Assembly: GCA_025618425.1 (NCBI GenBank)
Contig: CM046836.1
Location: 17,948,743-18,012,742, forward strand
DNA length: 64,000 nucleotides
Source of the DNA: Heliocidaris tuberculata
Taxonomy: Eukaryota > Echinodermata > Echinoidea > Camarodonta > Echinometridae
Reading direction: 5' to 3'
In this document: in pieces, positions 22,601 to 34,569 of the stretch
Layout: each line of letters opens with the position of its first letter
Numbering within the stretch: the stretch's first letter is position 1
Made by a program: the position numbers and the translations under genes
The notes under the pieces: model-generated
Told to the model about the DNA's origin: nothing
The model's database searches: none
What the model saw: only the letters and a program-made list of their open reading frames with translations

Positions 22601-23707
22601 AGTAATACACATTCTTGATTGCATTTGTTGCTTAAAAATGATTCAAGAAGGCTGTCTTATGACAGTTTTTTTGAAGTTTTTCTTTATAAAACTCTAAATG
22701 ACATAATCAACATTGACTTTAAACTCATTGATATTGGAAAGGTTGGAGCAGCTTTTTGTGTGTTCATATCTTGAACCAACTGCACAGTCCTCATGTTTCT
22801 TTTTGGTTATGCTTGCCTTTTGTTTTGTCTTTCTTTTGTTCATTTCCTAAGACCATAATTCGATAATTGATCGAGGGTATAATATATAATCAGAAATGAA
22901 CTTTATGAATAGCCGCACGTTTCTGATGGTATTAACCGGGGGCGGGCGGGGGGGGGGGGGGGGGTTAAGAGATAGCTCTGGTTTCACAGCAACATGTGTA
23001 CTTCGCATTTGCGAGTTAAGAATTCAAGAACGAAACTGAACCTTGATTGGTTAAATCATAACTTTAATATGAGACAATTGATTCTTGACTGGGCTGTAGT
23101 TAAGTTGGCAATAGGGTTAAGCCAGGTGTTTTAGAATAGGCACTTCAGAGTCTTGGCTAAAATGAATTCGAAAAGTTTTATATCACGGGAATGTTTTGTG
23201 GGTTCATTACAAGAGGGTTGGCAATCAGGTAGATATCTCGAAAAATATTTAGCTTTTGTTTTTCTTTAGAAGTCAGGGTATCTTTTCATCATGCCGTCGT
23301 GGGTGCGGTTTCGCCGGCATCCCACTGAGGTGCGTGTTTCTTTGGGTTGTCGGTGGGGTTTGTATTTCTGGCGGTCTGGTGGAGCAGTGCAAGGAAGATG
23401 GGTGGGGTGTGGGCGGCCGCTGCCTGAGTGGGTCTTGCAAATTTTATTGCTTTGGAAATGTTCTTAGTCTGGGTTAAATGGGGTTACGTAGTACCGCAAT
23501 TTTTTTTGTGGTGTGTGTCTTCTCTTTACATGTATGCTATTACAGGTGTATCTTTTAGTTTGTATGGATATCGCGGCCTTTCCTGTGTGTTTGAAATAAG
23601 GTTTATGGAAAATAACCAAGTAAGAGTATCGGTGTTTGCCTCGCTGTCCCTTGTTAAAAATAAAAACAGTCGACCAGCTAGTACATTGTTTTTTCCTTCT
23701 AATTTAA
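18927..23707 (+). other. Long inter-ORF spacer of LINE copy 1
   Basis: No gene is supported here. It holds a T-run of about 38 at 19654-19691, a purine/pyrimidine-rich segment around 20700-20765, the tandem array 21115-22750, a G-tract near 22945 and a GC-richer stretch at 23280-23430. The similar length of the copy 2 spacer (about 4.63 kb) suggests that it belongs to the element and is not a later insertion. Confidence 0.6.
21115..22750. repeat. Tandem repeats (about 230-290 bp) in the LINE copy 1 spacer
   Basis: Six or seven diverging units each contain CCTGATTTCAGGTACTGGTG, AAGGGTATTCTGATTATATG, GTCCTATGACATGTCTCGGA and ACTGATATTTGAAAGGATGG. Clear unit anchors are at about 21177, 21468 and 21726; later units (from about 22000) are more divergent and lose parts. 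The array lies 1-2.5 kb upstream of ORF2. Monomer arrays of this sort act as promoters in some LINE 5' regions, but that function is only an inference. Confidence 0.75.
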
Positions 23708-26700
23708 ATGGAGGGTAGGAATGTATCTATTGTCTGTAATTTTGTTTCATTAAATGTGAAAGGAATACGAGAAAAATCAAAGAGGCAGAAAATTTTTGAA
23801 TGGTGTAGAGATAAGGGAACAGATATCATTTTTTTACAAGAGACATACAGTACAAGGGATATTGAAGATAGTTGGAAGCAACAGTGGAGTGGAAGTGTAT
23901 ATTTTAGTCACGGAACATGTCATAGTAAAGGGGTCATTATTTTAATTGATTCAAAATTAGATGCCCAAATTTTAAAGGTAGTAACGGATGAGGATGGTAG
24001 GTTTATAATTATGGACTGTGTTATACAGGGATTACGGTTAATAATTGCGAATGTATATTTTCCTGTACGTGGGAAGGAACTGGAACAAATTAGTTTTTTA
24101 AATAATTTCAATAAGAAGTTAATAGAAATAAACGGAAGGAATAATCCAATAATAATGGGTGGAGATTTTAATATGATTCGTGATAAAGATTTAGACTATA
24201 GGGGAAGTTGTAAACAAAATTTTCATTCTAGATTCAATTCTGGTTTTGACAGATTTTCAGATGATCATGGATTAATAGATATATGGAGGAAGAGGAATGG
24301 TATAAAAAAGCAATTTACTTATAGACAGGTTAATCCCTATATGCAAAGTAGATTAGATTATTGGTTTATATCTGAGAAGTTAGAAGAGATGGTTTTAAAA
24401 TGTAATATAATACCCTCTGTAGCACCGGACCATTCAGCAGTTCAGTTGCATTTTTATAATGTACCTTTTGATTTCAAATTTAAAGGATCTTACTGGAAAT
24501 TCAATAATAGCTTATGCAACGATGAAGATTATAAAAAAAATATGAAAGAAGAAATTTTAAGATTGAAAGAAGAAATTTTAAGATTAAAAGAAGAATTTAA
24601 GGAAGAAATAATAGATAAGAGAGTTTTATGGGATTTTTTGAAAATGAAAATAAGTAATTTCACTCGGAAATATTCTAAAGAAAAGGCAAGGCAACGGAAA
24701 GAAAGAATTAATAATTTGGAAAAAGATATATTGTCCTTAGAAAAAGAATTATTAGATAAGGTAGATCATGAAAAAATTGATTTGTTGGAGTGTAAACGAA
24801 ATGATTTAAAAATGTGTTATGATTATGTAAATGAAGGGGTTAAAATTCGATCTAGAGCATCATATTATGAAAATGGGCAAAGGGACACTAGATACTTTAC
24901 ACAGTTGATGCAGTCTAATAAAAGAAAGACAGCAATACGGAAAATGATGATAGGAGAAAAAGTAAGTTTTGATCAAAACGAAATAATACAAGAGATACAT
25001 AGATTTTATAGCAGATTATATGCACAACCTGTGTGTGACGATAATATATTAAATAATAACATCTTCTTTAAGGATTTGCCTAAACTAGATTCAGTTTCAC
25101 GGGAATTGTGTGAGGGAAAAATTACACAGGGAGAGTGTTGGGAAGCTTTAAAGCAAATGAAACTTAACAAAACACCAGGGAACGACGGACTAAGTGTTGA
25201 GTTTTACTTATTATTCTGGCCGATATTAGGAGATGTGGTGGTGGAAGCTTTAAATGAGACTCTTTGTAAAGGGGAACTTTCGTCTTCTCAAAAACAGGCG
25301 GTCATCATTTTGTTTTGTAAAGATGGGAAAGACCCTTTGTTAACTAAAAATTATAGACCTATATCATTATTAAATGTTGACTATAAAATTTTAGCTAAGG
25401 CACTATCTATAAGAATTAAAAAAGTCTTACATGAAATAATTTATATAGATCAGGTGGGGTATATTAAAGGTAGAAATATAGGTGAAGCAATAAGGTTAAT
25501 AGATGATATGATTTACTATACAACACACAATGATATTCCTGGATATTTAATGGCAATAGACTTTGAAAAAGCCTTTGATTCTGTGTCTCATATATATTTG
25601 CAAAAAGTATTGCGTTCTTTCGGTTTCGGACCGTCATTTTGTAGATGGATCCAAACACTATATAATGGTGCTTTGAGTTGCGTTTTTAATGGGGGGATAT
25701 CTACAGGGTACTTCAGTATTGAAAAAGGTGTAAGGCAGGGAGATCCTCTCTCTCCATACTTATTTATACTTTGTATAGAGATCCTTGCTTTTTCAATTCG
25801 TAAGGACTCTGCTATTCATGGAATCAGTTTTGGTGATGTAGAGGTAAAACAGGTACTTTATGCAGACGATATGACCCTTTTTGTAAGAGATACCGCATCA
25901 GTTGATAGAATAGAAAAGTTGTTTGAAGGTTTTGCACAAATTTCCGGTTTGAAAATGAACAGAGATAAAACGTTTATATTGTTGTTAGGTCCCCTCTCTA
26001 AAGAAAATATTGTTACCCCTTTTGGTAAATTAGTAGAGGTCATTAAAATATTGGGTATAACTTTCTCTTTAGATGTGGACGTGCGGGAAAGGACTAATTA
26101 TAAAGAAATTCTAAGTAAAATTAAAAAGATGTTAAAATGGTGGAAACAGAGGGATTTAACTTTAATGGGTAAAATACAATTAATTAAAACGTTTGTACTT
26201 TCAAAATTAAATTATGTGTCATCACTTATCCCAGTACCACCTTGGGTTTTTGAGGAAATTGAGAATTTAATGTTTGATTTTTTATGGAATGGGAAGGATA
26301 AAATTAAAAGGAATGTTATGTATTTGAATTATGATAAGGGGGGTCTTAAAATGATAGATTTCCATTTATTTGTTTATACACAAAAAATCATGTGGATCAA
26401 AAGACTAATATTAGGAGATTCGAAGATGGGATGGAAACGTTTTTTTAAATATAAGACTCGTGAGTTTGGAGGTTTACTGATTCTTTTTAGTAATATTTCA
26501 TTGAGCATGAGTAAACTGTCTTTGCCAAGCTTTTATAGGAATATGCTGGAAGTCTGGGTCGCTATGAAAGAAGTTTTGCTTAAAAAGGAAACAGGTAAAA
26601 GAAATGAAATTATTTTTAACAACAAGTTTATTCGTTTGGATGGACATATATACTTTGATGAAAGTTTATTCCTTAAAAATATATATAAATTACATCATAT

Positions 26701-27502
26701 AGTTGATGGTGAAGGTGAAATCAAATCAACTAGGGATTTTCTAAGGATGGGGCTAAATGAACAAGAAATAATTAAACTTAATCAGCTATTTAGAAATATT
26801 CCATTGACATGGAAAGCCCTTTTGAAGAAAAGTGATTCATGGAGAGACACTGATTTAAATTTAGAATTTGTATTTAACGGAAGAGTCAATACATTGATTG
26901 ATGTTACATCAAAAAAAATGTATGCGGCATTGTTAAATATGAAAATAGAAAAGTCATATGCAGTTAAACATTTAGAGAGGATATATAATTATTCTGAAAA
27001 AGATATTCATACAATATTTCTAAGACCCAGGAAATGTACTTTAAATAGTAAGTTAAGGGAATTTCAATTTAAATTGTTATATGAACTTATATACACTAGA
27101 AAACATTTGTATGCATTTAAATTTTCAATTAGTAATATATGCTCTTTTTGTGATAAATATGAAGAGACCTATGAGCATTTATTTTTTACTTGTGAAAAAA
27201 TAAGGGTTCTTTGGAGAGATTGTGGGGATTTATTCAATTTATCGAATATTAAAAGTATAAATTGGGAAGGAATTTATATTGGCATAAAACTGTTAGATAT
27301 AGGTAAGGAGCAGTTACTTAATCACATCATACTTTTAATTAAACATATGATATTTGTTTATAGCAGAACTAAAAATAAACCCCCCACTCCTCAAGAAATT
27401 AAAGAAAGAATGCTGGAAAATGAAAAAGAGGAAAGAAAATTAGCTGAAGAACGAGGTGCATTAACACGCCACCTAAGGAAATGGGAAAACTTTCATACGT
27501 AG
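23708..27502 (+). CDS. LINE ORF2 protein, endonuclease-reverse transcriptase (copy 1)
   Basis: One uninterrupted frame of 1264 codons with a true ATG. An APE-type endonuclease occupies about residues 8-250: SLNVKGI, the catalytic Glu in FLQET (45), GGDFN (151-155), SRLDYWF (214-220) and APDHSAV (239-245). The reverse transcriptase follows, with NYRPISLLNVDYKILAK, AIDFEKAFDSVSH, GVRQGDPLSPYLF, the active-site YADD (718-721) and WWKQRDLTLMGKIQLIK. A CCHC-type knuckle (CSFC...EH...C, from residue 1145) lies near the C-terminus. These are the L1/Tx1-group domains that nick target DNA and copy LINE RNA in place. The segment around residues 280-297 contains a 7-residue direct duplication (EEILRLK twice) that is absent from copy 2. 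Confidence 0.95.
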   Translation: MEGRNVSIVCNFVSLNVKGIREKSKRQKIFEWCRDKGTDIIFLQETYSTRDIEDSWKQQWSGSVYFSHGTCHSKGVIILIDSKLDAQILKVVTDEDGRFIIMDCVIQGLRLIIANVYFPVRGKELEQISFLNNFNKKLIEINGRNNPIIMGGDFNMIRDKDLDYRGSCKQNFHSRFNSGFDRFSDDHGLIDIWRKRNGIKKQFTYRQVNPYMQSRLDYWFISEKLEEMVLKCNIIPSVAPDHSAVQLHFYNVPFDFKFKGSYWKFNNSLCNDEDYKKNMKEEILRLKEEILRLKEEFKEEIIDKRVLWDFLKMKISNFTRKYSKEKARQRKERINNLEKDILSLEKELLDKVDHEKIDLLECKRNDLKMCYDYVNEGVKIRSRASYYENGQRDTRYFTQLMQSNKRKTAIRKMMIGEKVSFDQNEIIQEIHRFYSRLYAQPVCDDNILNNNIFFKDLPKLDSVSRELCEGKITQGECWEALKQMKLNKTPGNDGLSVEFYLLFWPILGDVVVEALNETLCKGELSSSQKQAVIILFCKDGKDPLLTKNYRPISLLNVDYKILAKALSIRIKKVLHEIIYIDQVGYIKGRNIGEAIRLIDDMIYYTTHNDIPGYLMAIDFEKAFDSVSHIYLQKVLRSFGFGPSFCRWIQTLYNGALSCVFNGGISTGYFSIEKGVRQGDPLSPYLFILCIEILAFSIRKDSAIHGISFGDVEVKQVLYADDMTLFVRDTASVDRIEKLFEGFAQISGLKMNRDKTFILLLGPLSKENIVTPFGKLVEVIKILGITFSLDVDVRERTNYKEILSKIKKMLKWWKQRDLTLMGKIQLIKTFVLSKLNYVSSLIPVPPWVFEEIENLMFDFLWNGKDKIKRNVMYLNYDKGGLKMIDFHLFVYTQKIMWIKRLILGDSKMGWKRFFKYKTREFGGLLILFSNISLSMSKLSLPSFYRNMLEVWVAMKEVLLKKETGKRNEIIFNNKFIRLDGHIYFDESLFLKNIYKLHHIVDGEGEIKSTRDFLRMGLNEQEIIKLNQLFRNIPLTWKALLKKSDSWRDTDLNLEFVFNGRVNTLIDVTSKKMYAALLNMKIEKSYAVKHLERIYNYSEKDIHTIFLRPRKCTLNSKLREFQFKLLYELIYTRKHLYAFKFSISNICSFCDKYEETYEHLFFTCEKIRVLWRDCGDLFNLSNIKSINWEGIYIGIKLLDIGKEQLLNHIILLIKHMIFVYSRTKNKPPTPQEIKERMLENEKEERKLAEERGALTRHLRKWENFHT

Positions 27503-28075
27503 GCCAGGGACGGCGGGACAAATACATATACATTTTTTGGTTGAAAAAAAAAAAAAAAAAAAAAACACGCTGGAACGGCTGCGCTATACTTTTCGCTATA
27601 CGTGACCCCTTTTGCTTTTGAATGCTTGTATGCTGTGTATGTGTGAGTGTGTGTGGATGAAGGTGTGTGGGAGTATGTTTTGGGTGATCTCAGTTTCATT
27701 TAATTTTATTGTATTTTGTTGGGGGGGGGGGGGGTCAGTGGGATAATAGATCTTTTTTCTCTCTCTCTCTCTCAATGTCCACTCTTTGATCATATGCTTT
27801 CTTAACATGTATGGAAAAAAAAAATTTTCCTAGTACTTTCGCAATTTATGTTTAAGTCAAAGTATCAATTTACAGTGCATTCAGTTTTTGTTCTGAAGAA
27901 TATGTATAATTTTGTCATTGTAATTTGTACAATATGATTTCTGATCTAAGAGAAAAATGTAAACTGCATTTAGTTTTTGTTATGAAGAATATGTTTAATT
28001 TTGTCATTTATGATTTGTACAATATGTTCTTGATTTGAGAGAAAATAAAAATATCATTACAAAAAAAAAAAAAAA
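27503..28075 (+). other. 3' UTR and tail of LINE copy 1
   Basis: Contains an A-run (27544-27564), GT-rich sequence, a G14 run at about 27721, a (CT)n run, then two direct ~90-bp copies (about 27872-27960 and 27961-28050) sharing GCATT(C/T)AGTTTTTGTT and ATTTTGTCATT. AATAAA at 28044 precedes the A15 tail. Confidence 0.75.
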
Positions 28076-28740
28076 CACACTCACTGAACTCCATGCATTC
28101 TCACTGACATCAGTCATCTAAAATAGCCTTACAAACGCAACCGGGTACATAGATATATTTCCGCTTAACATGCTATCGAAAACGTGTATTAAACGTAGAA
28201 TTTATCAGCTTTACCGAAAATTCCAGCAGTTATCCATGAGCGATAGGTTTCCTTTTCGTCGATGTTTTATCCTATAAATATAATATAGCCGCAATGAAGA
28301 AAAATCGCATGATCCATATATTATTTAATTTTTTTTTTTTTAAATAATGTTTTATTTCCTTCCTCTTGTCATACATTCACAATACATGAAATTATTACAT
28401 TAAATCATATAGAACGTAATCATCGATATAAGATACATTCATAAACACTAAATCATCTGCTTCATTAATTATATCACTCAATGATCTTAGAAAAATCTCA
28501 AATTATACATGATTATACATTTTTTTCTCAAATAAAACAGCTTATAATAAAAATAGAGGAAGGTATGAAATTATATTACCCCACCCCATCACACACCCAG
28601 GGAGGTGTACGACTCTCACTCCTCCCTCACCTCAACTCAACATTCATAACCATGCCCAACATACTCATGACGACCCCCCCCCCCCACCCCCTACACGCAC
28701 GCACATACACACACACAAACTGCATGCACCCTGTTCCGGT

Positions 28741-31700
28741 TCATCTGTCTGTACATAAGAGAGAGTCCCATTTTTGTAAGTGCACCCCCAGTTTTCCCTT
28801 TTTGTTGGCTATTTTATATTCTTCGTCTCTGTAATCTTTCATCATATCTATTACTTTCTGTCCGGATGGCAGAGTGCCTTGTTTTCTAGAAATGAAAATG
28901 ATATGTTTTACTAGAAAGATTAAACAATTTATTACATATATTCTAACAGTTTTGCCGGATACTCCCATAAAAATTGATTTCCAATCATCACTATCAACTT
29001 CCTTTAAGTGTAACTTTTTAATTACCTCCTGCCATAATCGTTTCACTTTTGGGCAATCTAAAAATAAATGTTGGTATGTTTCTACTTCTTTTTTACAAAA
29101 GGAACAAAAGTGATCCGACTCAAAACCAAATTTAAAGAGCTCCTGTTTCGTATATACAGCCCCTTGTAATAGTTTGTATTGAAACTCTCTTTGTTTACTA
29201 CATAACATTGCATTTTTCACTCTTGTGAATGTTTCTTTCAATTCCCCCATTCCAAGATCATATTGACAATGCCTGTCTGTAACATGTAATGTGTAATCTT
29301 TTTGAAATTTTTCAATGAAGTAATCATATAACCGTCTAGACTTTAAATCACACAATTTCTGTAAACTTCCAAATATCAGTTCTATTTCAAAATTTTCAGT
29401 ATCCACTTCCATAAAATCACTTTGTATCCACTCCTGTCTAATAACAGAAAATATTTTTTGAATCCTGAGCAGGCATTCAGTGGTAAAGCCCAAATTATAG
29501 AAATTTGATACTGGTTTTAAATGACCTCCTACAATTATATCTGATGCCTGAAATATACCTTTCTGAAATAGTTCAACATCAAAAATAATTTTATTACTAA
29601 TACATATACACCTATTGTTGAAAATAACAGGATTAATCTTATTTTCTCCAAAATGTCTGCATTTGTCTAATTCTTGCCATGCTTTCAACATATCTTTATA
29701 AAACATTGGTATACCATTCAGATTCATTTTATTTATATCATAATTACATAGAAATATAATTTGACCGCCCAATAATCTGAAAAAGTAGTCAAATGTTACT
29801 TTCCAACCTGAATATTTTTCACCATAAAGCAACCGTTTAATCCACATTATTCTCTGAGTCTTAATGAATACTTCGAAGTTCGTTACTCTAAGTCCCCCAA
29901 CACAGTAATCTTGATATAATATTTTCCGTTTTATTCTGTCTTTCCCTCCCCAAATGAAATTAAAAGAAATCTTTTCGATTTCTTCAAAGATCCTATGGGG
30001 GACTGACATAAGAGAAGAAACATAATTCAGTTTTGATAATGCATACATTTTCAACAATTTGATTTTACCAAACATTGTCAAATCTCGTTGTTTCCACCAA
30101 CCGATTAATCTTTTGATTTTACTAAGAATTTCCTTATAGTTCAAATCATCTTTTATCTTGGAGTTACGTGAGAAATAGACCCCTAGGATTTTTATGTCTT
30201 GTACCCAATGTCCGAACAGAGGTAAACCCGGCCTATCACTTTCCTCTCCTAACCACATAAAATTTGTCTTATCCATATTTATCTTTAATCCACTCAATTT
30301 CTCAAAGTCTTTGAAAACTTTCTTCACTCTATAAATTGAATCTATATCTTTTAAAAACAATGTAATGTCATCTGCATACAGCACCTGTTTAATTTCTCTC
30401 GTCCCAAACCCTACTCCTTTAATACTACCATCCTTCCGAATATAATGAGCTAGTAATTCAATAGCTATTATGAATAAATATGGCGAAAGGGGGTCACCTT
30501 GTCTTACTCCTCTTTTAACCTCAAAATATCCAGTTGAGTGTCCCCCGTTCATCACACAACTGCTAACATTATTGTAAAGAATTTTAACCCAAGAACATAA
30601 TACTTTACCAAACCCAAATAATTCTAATGCTTTCAATAAAAGCCTATGTGAAATACAGTCAAATGCTTTTTCAAAATCTACAGCAATTAAAAAACCTACT
30701 GGTTGATACAAGGATTGAAAGAACATGTCATCTATTAACCGCACCGCTTCCCCAATATTCCTATCTTTAAGATAGCCCACCTGATCGTAATGAATAATAT
30801 CCCCTAACACCTCTTTTACCCTTGTAGCTAATACTTTAGACAATATTTTGTAATCTACATTTAAAAGAGTTATTGGCCTATAGTTTTTCATATACAAAGG
30901 GTCTTTGCCATCTTTCTCAATAAGTGTAATTACTCCCTGTCTCTGTGAGCTTGATAATATCTCTATATCAAAACCTTCATTAAAAGCCTCCACTATGATT
31001 TTTCCTAAAACTGGCCAGAACGTAAAATAAAATTCAGCGGTGAAGCCATCATTGCCTGGTGACTTGTTCCATTTCATTTCCTTTACTGCTTGATAACATT
31101 CTTCCAATGATATTTGCCCTTCACAAAATTCTTTATTTTCTTCGTTTAATTTAGGCAATTCATGTAAAAACATATTTTCGATATCCTCTGTAATTTCACC
31201 ATCTTTAAATGCATATAAATTCTCATAAAACTCCCCGATAATCTTCAAAATACCTTTGCTATCACGCACAACTTCCTTCTTTTCATTATATATCTCCTTA
31301 ATCACACTTTTCCTTTTATTTGACTTTAGTAATTGTTCAAAAAATTGTGAATTTCTTTCTCCTTCTTCAGACCATTCTACTCTCGAACGCACCTTTAAGC
31401 CCTGACGAGAATAGTCGAAAAGCTTCTCCAGTTCCATTTTTTTCAAGTCAATTTCGTCCTGAATACTATTATGAAAATTAATCGTCAATCGATATTCTAA
31501 GTCTTTAATTTCTTTTTCCAATTTTTCAATGTGAGGTCTTCTAACTTTTGCTTTTTCACAAGAGAATTCCATTATATGTTCTCTTAATTTCATTTTCATA
31601 AATTCCCAAAATTTCATTTTACTAGTTATTTGACCCCGCCAAGTTTCCTCTATTTCAGAAATCTTCTTTTTAACCCCTTCTACAAAATCTTTATCATTGC

Positions 31701-32488
31701 ACAAACTACTGTTGAACTTCCAATACGATTTCCCATAAATAAAACTATCGATTAAATTAATGAATTCTACTCTAACTCCAGCATGATCAGGTGTAATAGA
31801 GGGTAAAATTTCGGAATTTCTTACCACCTTCTCTAATTTTGAGGAAATGAAGATATAATCTAATCTACTCTGAACTAATGGCTGCTTCTGTCTGAAAGTG
31901 AATTCCTTTTTATTAGGATGACGTTTACGCCAGATGTCAATTAAATCAAACTTATCAAGAAAATCTATCAATAAGTCCCTATATTTGCTTTTTGAAATAT
32001 TACTTGCACCCATGTAATCCATATTAGGATTCATAATTATATTGAAATCTCCTCCAAATATCAGGGAATACTCTTGACTAGATACAGAAGATATCATTCT
32101 ATCCAGATAAGACAGAGAATCACATTGCATTTTTTCCTTATCCCTTGTGGGAAAATACACACTTCCTAATATCAACTTCTCGCCTTGACATTTCCCTTTA
32201 ATTATAACGTATCGTCCCTCTTCATCGATTAAGATTCTTTCCGTCACAAAAGTAACACATGGCTTAAACATTACAATAACTCCCCTACTATGGTTACTCC
32301 CATGACTAAAAAAACATAGACCCTTCCCAATCAGCCTTCCAACTGTCTTCAATGTCTTCTGTACTAAATGTTTCCTGCAAAAATATTATGTTTCCCGACA
32401 TTTTGCACCACTGAAAAATTTTCTTCCTTTTGGCTCTATCTCGCAGTCCTCTGACATTAACTGAGAGTAATTTCAAATTATCCGCCAT
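28741..32488 (-). CDS. LINE ORF2 protein, endonuclease-reverse transcriptase (copy 2), one frameshift
   Basis: The ATG at 32488 starts MADNLKLLSVNVRGLRD. The frame runs through FLQETFSTEDIEDSW to a stop just after SMFF at about 32307. The next frame continues at once with FSHGSNHSRGV and stays open for about 1190 codons to the stop at 28741. Copy 1 has YFSHGTCHSKGV here, and losing one base of the T7 run (A7 on the plus strand, 32310-32316) would join the frames. Motifs in order: GGDFN, SRLDYIF, TPDHAGV, the RT blocks GVRQGDPLSPYLF and YADD (30378-30367), and a C-terminal CSFC...H...C knuckle. It is either a single inactivating indel or a homopolymer sequencing error; the rest is intact. Confidence 0.9.
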
Positions 32489-32699
32489 CAAAAAAAATTA
32501 AATTGAAAATAAGACAAGTACAGGCAGATACCGGAACTGGAAAACATACCACACATCAACATCACATCAACACATCTACACACAACACCCCCACACTGCT
32601 CTTCGGTACACATAAGTCCGAGAGCAAGAGCCTCCCCCTCTCCCTCCATCCGTCAGCATGGTCAGTTAACTAGACCAATGATATAACTCCTTCACTGAA

Positions 32700-34340
32700 T
32701 TCGAATATGTAAGCATCTCGTGAAAGAAAAGATCCTGCATCCGAGCTTGCTTAAAATTACCAAGGTATCTGAGTTTGCACAGTTTGCACAATTAAAATAC
32801 TCAATACATATACAATAATCTATATAAAAAAAAAAGAAATAAAAAAGAAGATCTTTCCTCACTTCAGGCATGCCTTAAATTTGTAATACAGAGCTCGCTG
32901 TCATAACTAAGTTATATGATTTGCATAAAATGCGTTACAATGAATGAAGTGACCGGCCCACGCACCCGATCACAATTATGCATACCTTGTGATTAAAAGA
33001 AGGGCCGATTCAAATAAACCAAATTTCCCAAAACGACATCAGCCCGACATAGCAACAAACAATAAACAATACATTCTATAACCGAACCCCAAGCCCTGTC
33101 ACCCGCTTAGTAACAATACCCCGTCACCGGGCCCCAAGAGACATGCTGTCATTTACCAGGACATTTGAAATTTGCATAATAATATTAATTATATGCATAT
33201 GCATCTCGTGAAAGAAGAGGGCCCTTTCGCTTCAGAGCTGATTTTGCATTTGAGTTTGCAATGTTGCGTTATGCAAAATATATGAATTTACGACCAAAAA
33301 GAAGGTACAAAAGAACTACGCAAAATATATAAACATCTGATAAAAGAAAATACCCTTAATCGATTCATCTTTACATACCTTCATTTTACCAAAGAAATTT
33401 GAATGTGCTTACACCATACTATGTGGACTCTTTTCTTTTCTTTTTTTTTCTTTTTACAAATAAATTACCCGAGGGAAATGCAACGCGTAAAGAGAAAAGG
33501 CCCCTCCCACTTCAGACATGCATATAAATGTGTAATACAAAGAACCGTCATTGTCCAAGTAATATGGTTTTGCTTAAATGAGCAACAAATAAAGCACTCA
33601 GATGTCGTGAAAGAAAAGACCACCTGAAAGAAAAGTCTCTTCTCACTTAAAAGCATGCCTTGAAAATGTAATACAGAGCTTGCTGTCATTTACCAAGTTA
33701 CACAATTTGCATAATATGCCTCACAAATGAATGAAAAGACCGGCTCACTCACCCAATCATAATTTCATGATTTCCCTAACTGGTTCTTCTTCTTTTCTTT
33801 GACGTGTAGAGTGATGTTCGTAGAGCAGACACGCCTTTCTTTCTTTCTTTCTTTTCCCCTATTTTTTTTCTTTTGATCAGACCGTCCCGCTCATCCGATC
33901 ATAATGTTATGCATGCCCTAAACATGATAATAGAAAGGGCGTTTCCGACAACCCGAAAGCCCACAACCGCCAGCCCGACATAGCAAAACAGGCAAGTATG
34001 CAGACCGGACCCCAAACACGTTCGCACCTTCAATAAACAACACCCCGCCACCTGGCCCTAATGAAAGAGTTTTGACTGGGTGAGCAAGCCGGCCCATTAC
34101 TTAATTACTCGAATATATATTGATCTCGAGAGAGAAAGGACTGTTTTCACTTCAGAAAGAGCTTTAAATATGTATAACAGGCATGTTATCATTTACTGAG
34201 ATATGTGAATTTGCATCGACTGCGTTACTGCTGAAATATATGCAACTCATGAAAGAAGAGGGCCTCTTCCCTTCAGACTTGGCTTTGCATTTGAATTTGT
34301 AATGCTATGTTTACCAAGGTATATGAATAGTACTTTGTAA
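32700..34340. repeat. Imperfect tandem repeats in the LINE copy 2 spacer
   Basis: Repeated blocks share CTCGTGAAAGAAGAGGGCC-like, TTTGCATTTGAATTTGTAAT-like, ATTTACCAAGGTATATGAAT-like and CCGGCCCAC(T/G)CACCCGATCA-like segments. Examples are at 32705, 33204, 33605, 34130 and 34245, with larger blocks repeating AGCCCGACATAGCAA and CCCCGTCACCGGGCCC / CCCCGCCACCTGGCCC. Order and spacing vary. As in copy 1, the array lies directly upstream of ORF2. Confidence 0.65.
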
Positions 34341-34569
34341 TAAATAGTATATTCCACAGATGACAAATCTTAGTTCACTATATTTTAAGCCATAAATGAG
34401 GAAAATGGAACCAACAACCGTTGACATGACAATCATATTATTTTTTTTCCTTCGACATCAAAATCTGTCGTTTTATATAATACCCACCCTCCTTAAAAAA
34501 AAAACATGCGATGTCTCCTTCAGCCTTCATTAATAGAAGGATAGATGGGGTAAAAGTGAATTCATCTCC

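Larger units (their letters stand above)
17743..28075 (+). mobile_element. Full-length Tx1/L1-type LINE, copy 1, about 10.3 kb
   Basis: Order on the plus strand: H1-derived 5' segment (17743-17787), 5' UTR, ORF1 (17922-18926), a 4.78-kb spacer with tandem repeats, ORF2 (23708-27502), a 3' UTR with a duplicated ~90-bp segment, an AATAAA at 28044 and an A15 tail at 28061-28075. Both frames are open over their full length, so the copy is young. Known L1 and Tx1 elements are usually 5-7 kb with a short inter-ORF gap, so the spacer is exceptional. Copy 2 at 28329-38103 has the same plan on the other strand. If the H1 segment is not part of the element, its 5' end is near 17788. Confidence 0.8.

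Noticed and set aside
23256..23718. Possible separate protein upstream of LINE ORF2
   Set aside because: Two short overlapping frames with no domain and no match between the two LINE copies.
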